A stretch of DNA of 55,955 bases from Planctomyces sp. SH-PL62 (GCA_945893075.1 CAMDDX010000006.1:1-55955); one strand, 5' to 3'. Counted from the stretch's first letter, positions 32,588 through 41,732 are shown. The notes: generated from the letters alone by a model not told the origin. Program-made: numbers and translations.

Positions 32588-33712
32588 CTACTTCCACGTC
32601 CTTCGCAAGAAGTCCACAAAGTTGCGGTACATGATCCCTTCGATGTCTTCCGGCGAGTAACCGCGCTTCGTCAACAAGGCGGGCAGCGATTGCAGGTCGG
32701 CGATCGAGTTCATGTCCATTGGCGTTTGCTCGGTGCCGTAGCCGCCGTCGAGATCGGTGCCGATGCCGACGTGCTTGGCGTTGCCGGCCATCTGGCAGAT
32801 GTGATCGACGTGCTCACAGATGCGTTCGATCTTCAATTGGAAGTCGGACGGCTTGCTGCGGAGATGCGTCCAGCCGGGAATCATCATGATCGCGTCGAAG
32901 GCCATGCCCAACACGCCGCCGCGTTCGATGACCGCTTTGATCTGGTCGTCCGCAAACTGACGATTCCACGGAGCCAGCGCGCGGCAATTCTGATGGCTCG
33001 CCCAGAGCGGCCCGCTGTAGCAATCGAGCGCATCCCAAAAGGCCGAGTCGCACAGATGTGTGACGTCGAGAATGATCCCCAGCCGCTCGATTTCTTTGAT
33101 CAACTCTTTTCCCTGCGGTGATAGCGGCTCATCGGAGTCTGTGCCATGCGCGTACCTTCCCGGCCCGTAGTGCGCCGGGCCGAGCGCTCGCAGTCCGTCG
33201 GTATAACTGCGTTCCAGATGCTTGAGCGTGATCATCGAGTCGGCCCCCTCCAAACTCAGGATGTAACCGATCGGCCGATGCGTCTGCTTCTTTTTCGATT
33301 CGACGATGTACGGCGTACCGTCATCGCACGGCGGCGACTTCAACCACAGATCGAGATGCGCTTCGAGCTGCGCTTTCGTCCGAATCTGCACGAGTTCGCC
33401 CGCCTCCTCCATCGCTCGATACCAAGCGAGCTGCCCCTGCGTCTGAGCCCACGCCTGCTCTGGGGAACTCCAACCCGGAAGCCGATGAAAGTACGGCGAG
33501 TACCGGCCAATCTGCGTCCCCACGCACAGCCCGATGTTGCCGCGACGCATCTCCGGAAAGCAGACCGTCGTGTTGCCGCGGTCTACTTTGTCCTTCATGT
33601 TCTGCTCCCAACGGCGAATCTTTTCCTGCGACCAACGCAGGTCACGATTCCATTCCAGAGCGTTCATGCTGAGATCGAGATGCACGTCGAAGATGAAAGA
33701 CGGAGCAGTCAT
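32588..33712 (-). CDS. Membrane-dipeptidase-like protein (peptidase M19)
   Basis: 374 residues. Metal-binding motifs of the M19 (renal dipeptidase) family are in order: DVHLDL near the N terminus (usual HxD), SLEGAD for the bridging acid, DVTHLCD and SHQNCRAL for the histidines, and GIGTDLDGG for the Asp. These zinc enzymes cleave dipeptides, including D-residue dipeptides. No signal peptide is seen, so it is probably cytoplasmic. Confidence 0.88.
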   Translation of the reverse strand: MTAPSFIFDVHLDLSMNALEWNRDLRWSQEKIRRWEQNMKDKVDRGNTTVCFPEMRRGNIGLCVGTQIGRYSPYFHRLPGWSSPEQAWAQTQGQLAWYRAMEEAGELVQIRTKAQLEAHLDLWLKSPPCDDGTPYIVESKKKQTHRPIGYILSLEGADSMITLKHLERSYTDGLRALGPAHYGPGRYAHGTDSDEPLSPQGKELIKEIERLGIILDVTHLCDSAFWDALDCYSGPLWASHQNCRALAPWNRQFADDQIKAVIERGGVLGMAFDAIMMIPGWTHLRSKPSDFQLKIERICEHVDHICQMAGNAKHVGIGTDLDGGYGTEQTPMDMNSIADLQSLPALLTKRGYSPEDIEGIMYRNFVDFLRRTWK

Positions 33713-33826
33713 GGCAGCCTTTCGCGGGAAGTTGTAAGGTGGGCGAACGATGGCAAAGTTGGCGGCGGATTGTCATGGTAATCAGCGTTGATCTCCAGTC
33801 TGCCACGCTGCGTAAAGGGACCACAC

Positions 33827-34900
33827 ATGACTCAACCATTTCGCGATGACCACAGTTCCGAATCCCGAATTGAACTCTCTCGTCGAGCCGCCCTATCGAG
33901 TGCCGTTGCTGGCGGAGCGTTCGCCTTCGGATCGTCATTGGCCGCCGCGTTTGAGCCGCGCAGTGAAGTCGCGTTCGCCGACACGGCGGACGCTCAGGCC
34001 AAGCCGATCCCGGCCAAGAAATACGACATGAAGAAGTCGATCAACCTCTGGGCGTTTCCGTATTCGAATCCGTTTCCGAATCTCTGGTCACTCGAAAAAT
34101 GTTTGCAGGTCGCGAAGGACGCCGGGTTTGATGGCATCGAGCTGAACTACGACCTCGACAGCGACCTCTCGCCGAAGTCGGGGACGAAAGAGTTTCAGAA
34201 GATTCGTGCGATGGCCGACAAAATCGGTATCGCGATTAGCGGCTTGTGCTCGTTCCTGTTCTGGCCGTATCCGCTCGTTAGCAACGATGCTGAGAAACGT
34301 GCGCGAGGCATGGAACTCGCCGGGATGATGGCTCAGGCGGCGCATGATCTGGGCACCGAGAACTTACTGGTCGTCCCCGGAGCCGTCTGCATTCCGTGGC
34401 GCACCGATCACGATCCGGTCCAGAACGACGTCTGCGACAAGCGTGCTCGTGAAGCCGTGAGGAAGCTGCTCCCCGCCGCTGAGAAACTGAAGGTGCATCT
34501 CAACATCGAGAACATCTTCTTCAACGGCTACTTGATGACCCCCGGCGAAATGGCCGACTTCGTGGACAGCTTCAAATCCGAGTACGTTCGCGTTCACTTC
34601 GACTCCGGCAACATCGCGCTGTTTCAGTATCCCGAACACTGGGTCAACATCTTGGGCAAGCGAATCAAGAACGTGCATCTCAAAGAGTTCACGAAGAAGG
34701 GGACCGACTATTCGCTGGAGTCGTTCCGCCCGCTACTCGACGGCACAACCAATTGGCCCGCGCTGCTCGATGCGTTCGACGCAACCGGCTACCGAGGCTA
34801 CCTGACCTTCGAGTACTTCCACCCGTATCAATTCCATCCCGAAGCGTTGATCGTTCAAACGGGAGATTCGCTGGACCGGCTCTTGGGAAGAAAGAGCTAA
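33827..34900 (+). CDS. Sugar phosphate isomerase/epimerase-like TIM barrel, Tat leader
   Basis: 357 residues from ATG 33827, with AAGGGA upstream (33788 is an unlikely earlier start). A Tat-type leader (LSRRAALSSAVAGGAFAFG) precedes an AP-endonuclease-2/xylose-isomerase-like barrel: CLQVAKDAGFDGIELNYD, NLLVVPGAVC, HLNIENIFFNGYLMTPGEM, VHFDSGNIALF, NVHLKEF and YLTFEYFHPY. The Glu, Asp, His and Glu residues of these motifs form the usual metal site. It starts a run of sugar-acid-type genes and may act on an oxidised sugar in the periplasm. Confidence 0.88.
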   Translation: MTQPFRDDHSSESRIELSRRAALSSAVAGGAFAFGSSLAAAFEPRSEVAFADTADAQAKPIPAKKYDMKKSINLWAFPYSNPFPNLWSLEKCLQVAKDAGFDGIELNYDLDSDLSPKSGTKEFQKIRAMADKIGIAISGLCSFLFWPYPLVSNDAEKRARGMELAGMMAQAAHDLGTENLLVVPGAVCIPWRTDHDPVQNDVCDKRAREAVRKLLPAAEKLKVHLNIENIFFNGYLMTPGEMADFVDSFKSEYVRVHFDSGNIALFQYPEHWVNILGKRIKNVHLKEFTKKGTDYSLESFRPLLDGTTNWPALLDAFDATGYRGYLTFEYFHPYQFHPEALIVQTGDSLDRLLGRKS

Positions 34901-34937
34901 GGAACGAGGCCGCAATAGTTTTCCGATCAGCCGCAGG

Positions 34938-34978
34938 GCGCTAGCCCCGGTTTGTGTTCTCCGAACCGGGGCTAGCGC
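34938..34978. repeat. Short inverted repeat
   Basis: Perfect 15-base arms 34938-34952 and 34964-34978 (GCGCTAGCCCCGGTT / AACCGGGGCTAGCGC) around an 11-base loop. It lies between the isomerase-like and lyase genes, with no T-run typical of a terminator. Confidence 0.75.
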
Positions 34979-35024
34979 TCATACCAGACTGCTTCACTTT
35001 TCCAAACCCTTTGGACTGCCCTTC

Positions 35025-35936
35025 ATGAAACGTTATCCCGCCGGCATCCTTTGCACCTGCGTTGTGCCCTGGGACGAGAACCACGAATTCCTCGAAGGTC
35101 TGTTCGTGGACGAAGTGCAGCGGATGCTGAAGACGACTCGGCACCTTTACATCTTCGGCACGGCGGGCGAAGGGCACGCGGTCAGCAATCGCCAATTCAA
35201 GCAGATCACGCGCGTCTTTCACGACACGATGCGATCTGGCGGGGCCGAGCCGATGGTCGGCGTCATCAGCCTGTCGCTGCCGACGATTCTCGAACGGATC
35301 GAATTGGCTCATGAGATCGGCGCACGACACTTCCAAATCTCGCTACCGAGTTGGGGAGCCCTCACCGACGACGAAGTCCGCACGTTCTTTCAAGCGGTCT
35401 GCGGCGGTCATCGCGATTGTCAGTTCCTGCACTACAACTTGCTGCGGACCAAACGGCTGATCTCTGCGGAGTTGTACGCCGAACTGGCCGAGGCGCATCC
35501 GAACTTTGTCGGGACAAAGAACTGCACCGACTCGATGGATCGGCTGCGCGGCTTGATGACTTTGTCTCCGCAACTGCAACATTTTCCCGGCGAGGTCGGC
35601 TACATGTATGCCAGCCAACTGGGCGAGTGCGGCTTGCTGGCGTCGCTCGCCTCGAATGGAACAGCGATCAACGAATTCTTCGAGGCTGGACGTCGCCGCG
35701 ATCTGCCACTGCTGATCGAGCGGTATTCAGAGATCGCGGCGATCTTTCAGGAACTCATCGCCGCCGTTGGTCCGAACGCGCACATTGACTCGGCGTACGA
35801 CAAAGTGCTGTGGAAGCTGCAAGACGAACGCTTTCCGCTGCGGTTGCTGCCACCGTATGTCGGTGCAACCGACGCCGCGTTTCAGCGCTTTGCGGAGTTC
35901 GTGCGGACGAAGTGTCCGCGATGGGTGCCGTCGTAG
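35025..35936 (+). CDS. DHDPS/NAL-family class I lyase
   Basis: 303 residues. Family features: GTAGEGHAVS (substrate carboxylate-binding loop), HYN for the active-site tyrosine region, and the Schiff-base lysine Lys165 in GTKNCTD, close to position 161 of DHDPS. Such enzymes split or make pyruvate adducts (dihydrodipicolinate synthase, N-acetylneuraminate lyase, keto-deoxy sugar acid aldolases). Nearby sugar-acid genes favour a catabolic lyase. The stop TAG belongs to the GTAG head of the repeat at 35933. Confidence 0.87.
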   Translation: MKRYPAGILCTCVVPWDENHEFLEGLFVDEVQRMLKTTRHLYIFGTAGEGHAVSNRQFKQITRVFHDTMRSGGAEPMVGVISLSLPTILERIELAHEIGARHFQISLPSWGALTDDEVRTFFQAVCGGHRDCQFLHYNLLRTKRLISAELYAELAEAHPNFVGTKNCTDSMDRLRGLMTLSPQLQHFPGEVGYMYASQLGECGLLASLASNGTAINEFFEAGRRRDLPLLIERYSEIAAIFQELIAAVGPNAHIDSAYDKVLWKLQDERFPLRLLPPYVGATDAAFQRFAEFVRTKCPRWVPS

Positions 35937-35986
35937 ACCGGACGCCTACGTCCGGTCAATTGTTCGGACGTAGGCGTCCGAACTAC
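35933..35986. repeat. REPIN-like inverted repeat, family F, supplying two stop codons
   Basis: GTAG at 35933-35936 and CTAC at 35983-35986 flank inverted cores CGGACG-CCTA-CGTCCG. The TAG within the left head is the stop of the plus-strand lyase, and the TAG of the right head (minus strand) is the stop of the convergent lyase at 35983-36924. Confidence 0.88.
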
Positions 35987-36924
35987 TTCAAATGCGGCAC
36001 GCCGATCCGCTTCAGCAGGTCACGCAGTTCCGCGCGTTCCTCCGCATTGAGCGACCGCGTCGGCAGCCGATTCGGCCCACCCGGCCGGCCGCACAGTTCC
36101 AACGCCGCTTTGACGACCGGACTTTCGGCGGCAGTCCGGTCCCACATCTTTGAACGAAAATCGCTCCACGGCCATTTGGCTTCCGTCTGCATTCGCTGAG
36201 CGGCCACATAGTCGCCGGCTTCCAACCGCTGCCACATTTCGACTTGATGCTCCGGCCAAATCGTCGCCAGGTGCGTGATGAAGCCGGTGCCGCCGAGCAG
36301 GTGATTCATTACGGCGAGACCTTGGTTATCGACCACCGCGAACCGGTTCGCGAAGCGATGGACTCCGCGAACGTAGCTGTAGCCACCATCGGGAGTGGAC
36401 CACTTCAGCGAAACGCAGCGCGGCAACTCGGCCAGCCGAGCGACTTGATCGAGCGACAGGTTGTAGCCCTCCCAATGCGTGTTGTAGATCATCAACCCGA
36501 TGCGCGTCGTCGCGGCGTGAACCGCTTGGAAGTATCGCAGACAGTCCTCGTCGCTGGAGGCGTAGTAGTAGCCGACGCTCATCTGCACCGCGTCGGCTCC
36601 AATCTCTTCGGCCCACTGAGCCATCTCGATCGAGACCGCTGGGTTCGTGTCTTGAGCACCGACGATGACCGGCACTTGGCCGTTCGCGGCGTTGACGATC
36701 GTGTGAGCCACTTCCTTGCGCTCATCCAGAGTGAGCATTGGGAAATCGCCACCGGCTCCGGCAGCCAAGAGCACTCCTTGGCCGCGCACGACGCCGCGGT
36801 CGATCACGAAGCGCACGTTCTCGTGAATCGCGGCGTGGTCGATCGTCAGGTCGTCGTTGAGATTCGTGATGACCGGAATCATCGGCCCACGAAGCGTCCG
36901 CTTGATGTTGGCGATGTCTGGCAT
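35983..36924 (-). CDS. DHDPS-family class I lyase
   Basis: 313 residues from the ATG at 36924, which has GGAGATC upstream; a longer opening to 37035 only reads through a palindrome. Family features are PVITNLNDDLTIDHAAIHEN, LAAGAGGDFPMLTLDERKEV and the likely Schiff-base lysine in CVSLKWSTPDGG. It is only distantly similar to the convergent lyase at 35025. It probably forms a minus-strand operon with the upstream Gfo/Idh/MocA gene at 37038-38084. The substrate is unknown; a keto-acid aldolase is plausible. Confidence 0.87.
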   Translation of the reverse strand: MPDIANIKRTLRGPMIPVITNLNDDLTIDHAAIHENVRFVIDRGVVRGQGVLLAAGAGGDFPMLTLDERKEVAHTIVNAANGQVPVIVGAQDTNPAVSIEMAQWAEEIGADAVQMSVGYYYASSDEDCLRYFQAVHAATTRIGLMIYNTHWEGYNLSLDQVARLAELPRCVSLKWSTPDGGYSYVRGVHRFANRFAVVDNQGLAVMNHLLGGTGFITHLATIWPEHQVEMWQRLEAGDYVAAQRMQTEAKWPWSDFRSKMWDRTAAESPVVKAALELCGRPGGPNRLPTRSLNAEERAELRDLLKRIGVPHLK

Positions 36925-36935
36925 GGGATCTCCTT

Positions 36936-37035
36936 TTGGAGTGCGGTGACTGTAGTCACCGCTTTTCAAAACGCGCCGATTCGTCGCGCGACCAATGTGT
37001 GTTGAAAAGCGACGACTCCGGTCGTCGCAGTCCAA
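36936..37035. repeat. Inverted repeat, family Q, with non-identical palindromic cores
   Basis: Arms 36936-36969 and 37002-37035 share outer words TTGGA.TGCG and CGCTTTTCAA, but the cores differ: GTGACTGTAGTCAC on the left, CGACGACTCCGGTCGTCG on the right, each self-complementary. The outer words recur at 55004-55129. Confidence 0.78.
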
Positions 37036-37037
37036 AG

Positions 37038-38084
37038 TTAGCCGCTCCGCACTTCGCGGTCACGGTCGGCACCAGTGAGCGGCAATTCGACCCACGCCGC
37101 TTGCCGAGCATGTGACGCATGGCAGGCGACGATGACTTCCAACGTTCGCAAGGATTCATCAGCCGAGCAACAGACCGGCGTCCCGTTGTCCAACCAGTCG
37201 ACGATTTCGCGCACCGCTTGATCCATCGAACTGCCGGTCTCGGCTGAAGAAGTCGCCAGGACATCACGGCCCCCCGCCCACGTTTCAATTTCCGCAACTC
37301 CACCACTGATGCAGGCGCGGCCGAGCGTTCCTTGGACGGCAATCACAACCGGGCCGGATGGATTGTCGGGGGCATGAACGTGCCCAATCAGTCCGCCATC
37401 GAACCGCAGCATCGCCCAGCCGCCCGGATCACAGAACTCGGAGCCTCGGCAATCTGGCCGGCCGGTCAAGTCGAGCGTGGCCGAGACGGCCAGCACTCGG
37501 CGACCGGTCAGCATCATCGCGGCATCCATGAAATGCGTGCCGACGTTACCCAGTCGGCCGGTGCCCCATTGCAGCCAGACGCCGGTGAGTTCGCCCAATT
37601 CACCGACCGCGATGCGGCGTTGCAACTCGCGAACCTGTGGATGAAACCGGCGATTGTGATTGATCACCAGCAGACTCCCAGCCGACTCGCACGCGGCGAT
37701 CATCCGCTCGGCATCGGCCAAGCGTGTGGCGATCGGCTTCTCGCAGAAGATCGCGCGGACGCCGTGCTCGGCGCAGGCGATGACCAGTTCCGCATGACTC
37801 GACGCGAATGAAGCGACGCCGACGATGTCCAGCTTTTCGCTCGCGAGCATCTCTCGCCAATCGGCATAGGTTCGCGCGTTGGTTCGTTGAGCGAATCGTT
37901 CACGGCGTCCGGCATCACGGCTGCTGCCGGCGACCAGTTCGACTCGCGGATGATTCGAGAACGCCTCGCGATGATTGCCGTCCAAGTCAGTGACTCGTTG
38001 GCCGAGCCGGTCTCCGGAGACTTGGTCGCCGCCGCCAATGAATCCGAGGCCGATGATTCCCGCACGGTAGATTGGTTTGCTCAC
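37038..38084 (-). CDS. Gfo/Idh/MocA-family oxidoreductase
   Basis: 348 residues if started at GTG 38084, giving SKPIYRAGIIGLGFIGGG, the normal N-terminal Rossmann motif (GxGxxG). An in-frame ATG at 38213 would read through the palindrome at 38122-38197. The EKP motif (IFCEKPIATRLADAERMI) and HNRRFHPQVRELQ follow. Family members oxidise or epimerise sugars and sugar acids with NAD(P). It is upstream of the minus-strand lyase gene and may feed it. Confidence 0.85.
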   Translation of the reverse strand: MSKPIYRAGIIGLGFIGGGDQVSGDRLGQRVTDLDGNHREAFSNHPRVELVAGSSRDAGRRERFAQRTNARTYADWREMLASEKLDIVGVASFASSHAELVIACAEHGVRAIFCEKPIATRLADAERMIAACESAGSLLVINHNRRFHPQVRELQRRIAVGELGELTGVWLQWGTGRLGNVGTHFMDAAMMLTGRRVLAVSATLDLTGRPDCRGSEFCDPGGWAMLRFDGGLIGHVHAPDNPSGPVVIAVQGTLGRACISGGVAEIETWAGGRDVLATSSAETGSSMDQAVREIVDWLDNGTPVCCSADESLRTLEVIVACHASHARQAAWVELPLTGADRDREVRSG

Positions 38085-38121
38085 GGCCGTCTCGAATGAT
38101 TCTGTGATGAAACAAAAAAAG

Positions 38122-38197
38122 AAGAGCCCGACGAATCGAAGGAGACGACGAATGGACTGCATTTCATTCGTCGTCTCCTTCGAATCGTCGGGCTCTT
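38122..38197. repeat. Inverted repeat, family O
   Basis: Arms 38122-38154 and 38165-38197 (33 bases, one mismatch), starting AAGAGCCCGACGAATCG. It lies between the divergent Gfo/Idh/MocA and MFS genes, so it overlaps the likely promoter region of both. Confidence 0.85.
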
Positions 38198-38287
38198 TTA
38201 CCCTCTGCCCCATTCGCCCCGCCAGTTGCCTGCCGCTCGTCGAAGGTTGCTGTTAGAAAGCCACTCGAACCAAGGCCGAGGTGTCGC

Positions 38288-39583
38288 ATGTCCGAATCGA
38301 ATCCGCAGACGGAAGACGATTGCCCGTTGTCGCCGGCTCAGCAGTCGCGGAATCTGTTCTGCTTCGCGGGATTCTGGTGCTTGTATTATCTGACGGCACC
38401 CGTGACGTACATCGGCGTGACGCACGCGAACTTGCTGCAGCAATTGGGATTTGACAAGACGGTCTGCAATCTGCCGCACGCGGTATATCAATGGATGACG
38501 GCGCTGCCGATTGTCGTGGCTTGGTTTTTACCGCAGCCGAAGTTGCTCAAGCCGCTGCTCGTGATCCCGCTGGTTTTGATGGCGAGCATCACCGGTGCGG
38601 TGGCGTTGTCGTTGTGGCTCGGCCTGTCGGCGAACGTAGTGAAGATCGCGGTCATCGCGCATGGCGCGGTGTTCGGCGCGAGCAACGGCGTGCTGATCAT
38701 GAGCCTGTGGGAAGTTCTGCGCCGAGGCGTCTCGACCTCGCGGCGCGGACAAGTCTTGGGGGTCACGTTTGGGGTTGGTCCGCTGCTGGCCTGTGTCGGT
38801 TCGATGGCTCAGGCGGCATTGTTCGAGAACTTTTCGATTTTCGGAATCTCGTTGGGGCTGAGTTTTCCAGATAACTACCTCGTGCTGTTCGCGGCGGCGG
38901 CCCCATTGATCTTGCTAGAGACGCTCGTCGCGGCGTCATTCATCGTCCCGTTGCCCACTGAGGAGCCGGTCAACAAATCTCACTTGGCTGAGATTGCCGG
39001 CGGCTTGCGACATTTCTTCACGTACCGTCCGCTGGCCATTGGAGCCGTCGCGTATCTGCTGGTTTCCGCCGGAGGCAGCGCGATCCTCGATAACGTCTCA
39101 TTGCACGCGAAAGACGTGTTGGACGAAACGACCGCGACCACGATGGGCTCACAGAACTTTCTGCGGTTTGGATTCAAGGCGGTCGCCGGCGTACTGCTGG
39201 GTTGGCTGCTGACCAAGACTCACCCCAAGGCCCTGCTGCTGACGACGACATCGATCCTCTTGATTGGCATGGGCTGGGCACTGACGGCTTCCGGGCGATG
39301 GTATCTCATCAGTTTCGGCTTGCTCGGCGCGGGCGAGTTGTACGGAGCCTATTTTCCTAATTACATCGCCACGTCGTCCGCCAAGTCGAAAGTGCGTCTG
39401 AATATTGCTTACTTAGGTCTACTCGGATCGCTGGTTGGCTTCGCCTCCGTGTGGTTCGGCCAGATTTCGGATTGCTTCGGCAGCATCGCCAGTTTTCATG
39501 CGGCGACGCGAATCCTCGCGGCCGGGATCTTCTTGGTCGCTGTCGCCTTGCCCGCGCGGCCGGCTCCACAAGACACGAAATGA
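38288..39583 (+). CDS. MFS-like transporter (paralog 1)
   Basis: 431 residues with about 12 hydrophobic segments. Shares a full-length pattern with the gene at 41824: SPAQQSRNLFCFAG at the start, HAVYQWMTALPIVVAW, SRRGQVLGVTFGVGPLLACVG, QNFLRFGFKAVAGVLLGWLL and FGLLGAGELYGAYFPNYI. Looks like a major facilitator-type carrier; substrate unknown, but neighbouring sugar-acid enzymes suggest a sugar acid or related carboxylate. The amidohydrolase gene starts eight bases after it, so they are cotranscribed. Confidence 0.82.
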   Translation: MSESNPQTEDDCPLSPAQQSRNLFCFAGFWCLYYLTAPVTYIGVTHANLLQQLGFDKTVCNLPHAVYQWMTALPIVVAWFLPQPKLLKPLLVIPLVLMASITGAVALSLWLGLSANVVKIAVIAHGAVFGASNGVLIMSLWEVLRRGVSTSRRGQVLGVTFGVGPLLACVGSMAQAALFENFSIFGISLGLSFPDNYLVLFAAAAPLILLETLVAASFIVPLPTEEPVNKSHLAEIAGGLRHFFTYRPLAIGAVAYLLVSAGGSAILDNVSLHAKDVLDETTATTMGSQNFLRFGFKAVAGVLLGWLLTKTHPKALLLTTTSILLIGMGWALTASGRWYLISFGLLGAGELYGAYFPNYIATSSAKSKVRLNIAYLGLLGSLVGFASVWFGQISDCFGSIASFHAATRILAAGIFLVAVALPARPAPQDTK

Positions 39584-39590
39584 GGATGTC

Positions 39591-40451
39591 ATGGGGACTG
39601 AATCCATCACCGCGATTGACGTCCATGCTCACTACGGCCGCTACGACTGCGGTCGGCCAGACCTCATCAATGATTTGATGACGGGAGACGCGGCGGTCGT
39701 CGCCGATCGAGCGCGGCGAGCGAACGTCCGGCTGACGATTGTCTCTCCGCTGGAAAGCTTGCTGCCGCGCGGCAAGGCGGATGCCGTCGCCGGCAATCGC
39801 AATGCCGCCAGAATCGTCGCCGCCACGCCGGGGTTGTTGCAGTACGTCGTGATCGACCCGCGTCGACCTGAAACCTACCAACAAGCCGAAGAGATGCTGC
39901 AACTCCCCACCTGTGTCGGAATCAAGATTCACCCGGAAGAACATCTCTATCTGATTCAAGAACACGGCGCGGCGATCTTCGAGTTCGCCGCTCGGCGTCG
40001 CGCCGTCGTGCTGTCGCACAGCAGCGAGAAGAACAGTCTCGCCGCCGAGTTGGTCGTCTTCGCGAATCAGTTTCCCGAAGCCAAGCTGATCCTGGCTCAC
40101 ATCGGCTGCGGCTGGGACGGGGACCACACGCATCAGGTCCGAGCCATCCAGCAAAGCCGCCACGGCAACGTCTTCGCCGACACATCGAGCGCCCGGTCGA
40201 TCACGCCGAATCTCATTGAATGGGCCGTGCGTGAAGTCGGTGCCGAGCGAGTCCTGTTCGGGACCGATTCGCCGCTGTATCACACGTCGATGCAACGCAT
40301 CCGCATCGATCACGCCGACCTGACCGATCACGAGAAGCGATTGATCCTGTGCGAGAACGCCGAGCGGTTGTTTGACTTAGTTGTCACCGGCCTTCCGGCT
40401 TTGGCCCCAAAGGGGACTGACTCGATAGCCCAGGGCAACGCCCTGGGTTAG
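39591..40451 (+). CDS. Amidohydrolase (amidohydro_2-like) with repeat-derived tail
   Basis: 286 residues from ATG 39591 (GAGGA upstream); an opening from 39435 lies in the transporter gene. Metal-site motifs are AIDVHAHYGRYD (HxH), GIKIHPEEHL, VLSHSS, LAHIGCG and FGTDSPL (Asp). Family members hydrolyse lactones, amides or decarboxylate aromatic acids; with the neighbours a lactonase-type step is possible. The last about 14 codons and the stop lie in the left arm of a palindrome (40419-40580), so the natural C terminus was probably replaced. Confidence 0.84.
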   Translation: MGTESITAIDVHAHYGRYDCGRPDLINDLMTGDAAVVADRARRANVRLTIVSPLESLLPRGKADAVAGNRNAARIVAATPGLLQYVVIDPRRPETYQQAEEMLQLPTCVGIKIHPEEHLYLIQEHGAAIFEFAARRRAVVLSHSSEKNSLAAELVVFANQFPEAKLILAHIGCGWDGDHTHQVRAIQQSRHGNVFADTSSARSITPNLIEWAVREVGAERVLFGTDSPLYHTSMQRIRIDHADLTDHEKRLILCENAERLFDLVVTGLPALAPKGTDSIAQGNALG

Positions 40452-40580
40452 TACACACCAACCGTGGTTAAGCCCCAACGGGGCGCAACTTGCATGGCAT
40501 TCGTTCAAGTTGCGCCCCTTCAGGGCTGAAAGAGTTTTCTCGAATGACTAACCCAGGGCGTTGCCCTGGGCTATCGAGTC
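40419..40580. repeat. Nested palindrome cluster, family K
   Basis: Perfect 34-base arms 40419-40452 and 40547-40580, each holding CCCAGGGC-nnn-GCCCTGGG. An inner pair, AGCCCCAACGGGGCGCAACTT (from 40471) and its near-complement (40507-40527), resembles 19133-19177. Weak complementarity continues outward to about 40400 and 40598. Confidence 0.85.
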
Positions 40581-40663
40581 ACGCCTGCTTTGGGGCTGAA
40601 CACCGGCGACAACCGGAATGCCGGTGACACCCGTTTGAATTCCGATAGACATAGGAGACACAC

Positions 40664-41710
40664 ATGGAATCCATTGGCATCGGCATGATCGGCAGCGGCT
40701 TCATGGGGCTGACGTATAGCGAGGTCGTCAGCCATCACGCTCAGGGCTGCCACTTGGTCGCGATCACGGGAGGCAAACGTGCCGAGAAGTTAGCCGCCGA
40801 CTACAGCGTGGCCTGCGAGGAGTCGGTCGAATTGCTGATGGCTAGAGCCGATGTCGCGGCCGTAGTATTGGCGACTCCCGATCAAGACCGAGCTCGATTG
40901 ACTCGATTGGCGGCAGCGGCAGGAAAGCATGTGCTCGCCGAGAAGCCGATGGCTCCGACGGTCGCGGAGTGCGATCAGATGATCGCCGATTGTTCGGCGG
41001 CCGGTGTGAATCTCGCCGTTGTGAAGACCGAACGCTTTCGCAAGATCACGCAACGAGCGAAGCAGTTGATCGATGACGGCACGATCGGCCCTGTCCGCAT
41101 GATGCGAACCGTTTCGGCATTCCCGCTGCCACTGACGAAGCAGTTGTTCGACGAGCGGCCGTGGATGGCCGATCCGCGCAGCGGCGGGTTGTTCATGGGC
41201 ATGGCCTCGCACAACGCCGACTTCTTGCGCTGGCTGACGGGACGCAACGCGGTCAAGGTGTTCGCTCAGGCGACGACCTTCAGCGACGTCGCCGCTCCTG
41301 CTCAGTCGGTGATGGCTCAGATCGAGTTCGAGGGAGGCATCATGGCCCATCTATGGATCACAACCGAGTTGCCGTCGCCGAGCCTGCCCAGCAGCGAGGT
41401 GCGCTTTCAAGTCTTCGGACGCGATGCGATGTTCGACTTGGAGAACTTTGAATTCCTCGACCTCGGCAAAGGGGACAAGTGGGAGCGGATCTATTCGCCG
41501 GAGCGGTTCGACTATCTCAAAGAACCGAAGTCGCCGATTCGACTGTTCCCGCACATCGGTGTGATCCAAGAGTTCGTCGATAGCATCCGCGAGCATCGTC
41601 CTCCCATAGTCGGCGGAGCCGAAGGCCGCGCCGCCGTCGAGATCTGCGAAGCCTGTTTGATCTCGGCCCGCAAAGGCGAGGCGGTCACGCTGCCATTGAG
41701 AGTCGCCTGA
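40664..41710 (+). CDS. Gfo/Idh/MocA-family oxidoreductase
   Basis: 348 residues; AGGAG lies upstream of the ATG. N-terminal NAD(P)-binding motif GIGMIGSGFMGLTYS, then the catalytic-lysine motif LAEKPMAPTVAECDQMI, and NLAVVKTERFRKI. C-terminal domain contains the usual MASHNADFLRWLTG. Probable NAD(P)-dependent dehydrogenase for a sugar, inositol or sugar acid. It is a diverged paralog of 37038-38084. It lies between the two MFS-type genes, suggesting one catabolic unit. Confidence 0.87.
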   Translation: MESIGIGMIGSGFMGLTYSEVVSHHAQGCHLVAITGGKRAEKLAADYSVACEESVELLMARADVAAVVLATPDQDRARLTRLAAAAGKHVLAEKPMAPTVAECDQMIADCSAAGVNLAVVKTERFRKITQRAKQLIDDGTIGPVRMMRTVSAFPLPLTKQLFDERPWMADPRSGGLFMGMASHNADFLRWLTGRNAVKVFAQATTFSDVAAPAQSVMAQIEFEGGIMAHLWITTELPSPSLPSSEVRFQVFGRDAMFDLENFEFLDLGKGDKWERIYSPERFDYLKEPKSPIRLFPHIGVIQEFVDSIREHRPPIVGGAEGRAAVEICEACLISARKGEAVTLPLRVA

Positions 41711-41732
41711 TTCTCTGCGGCATCCCGTTCTG

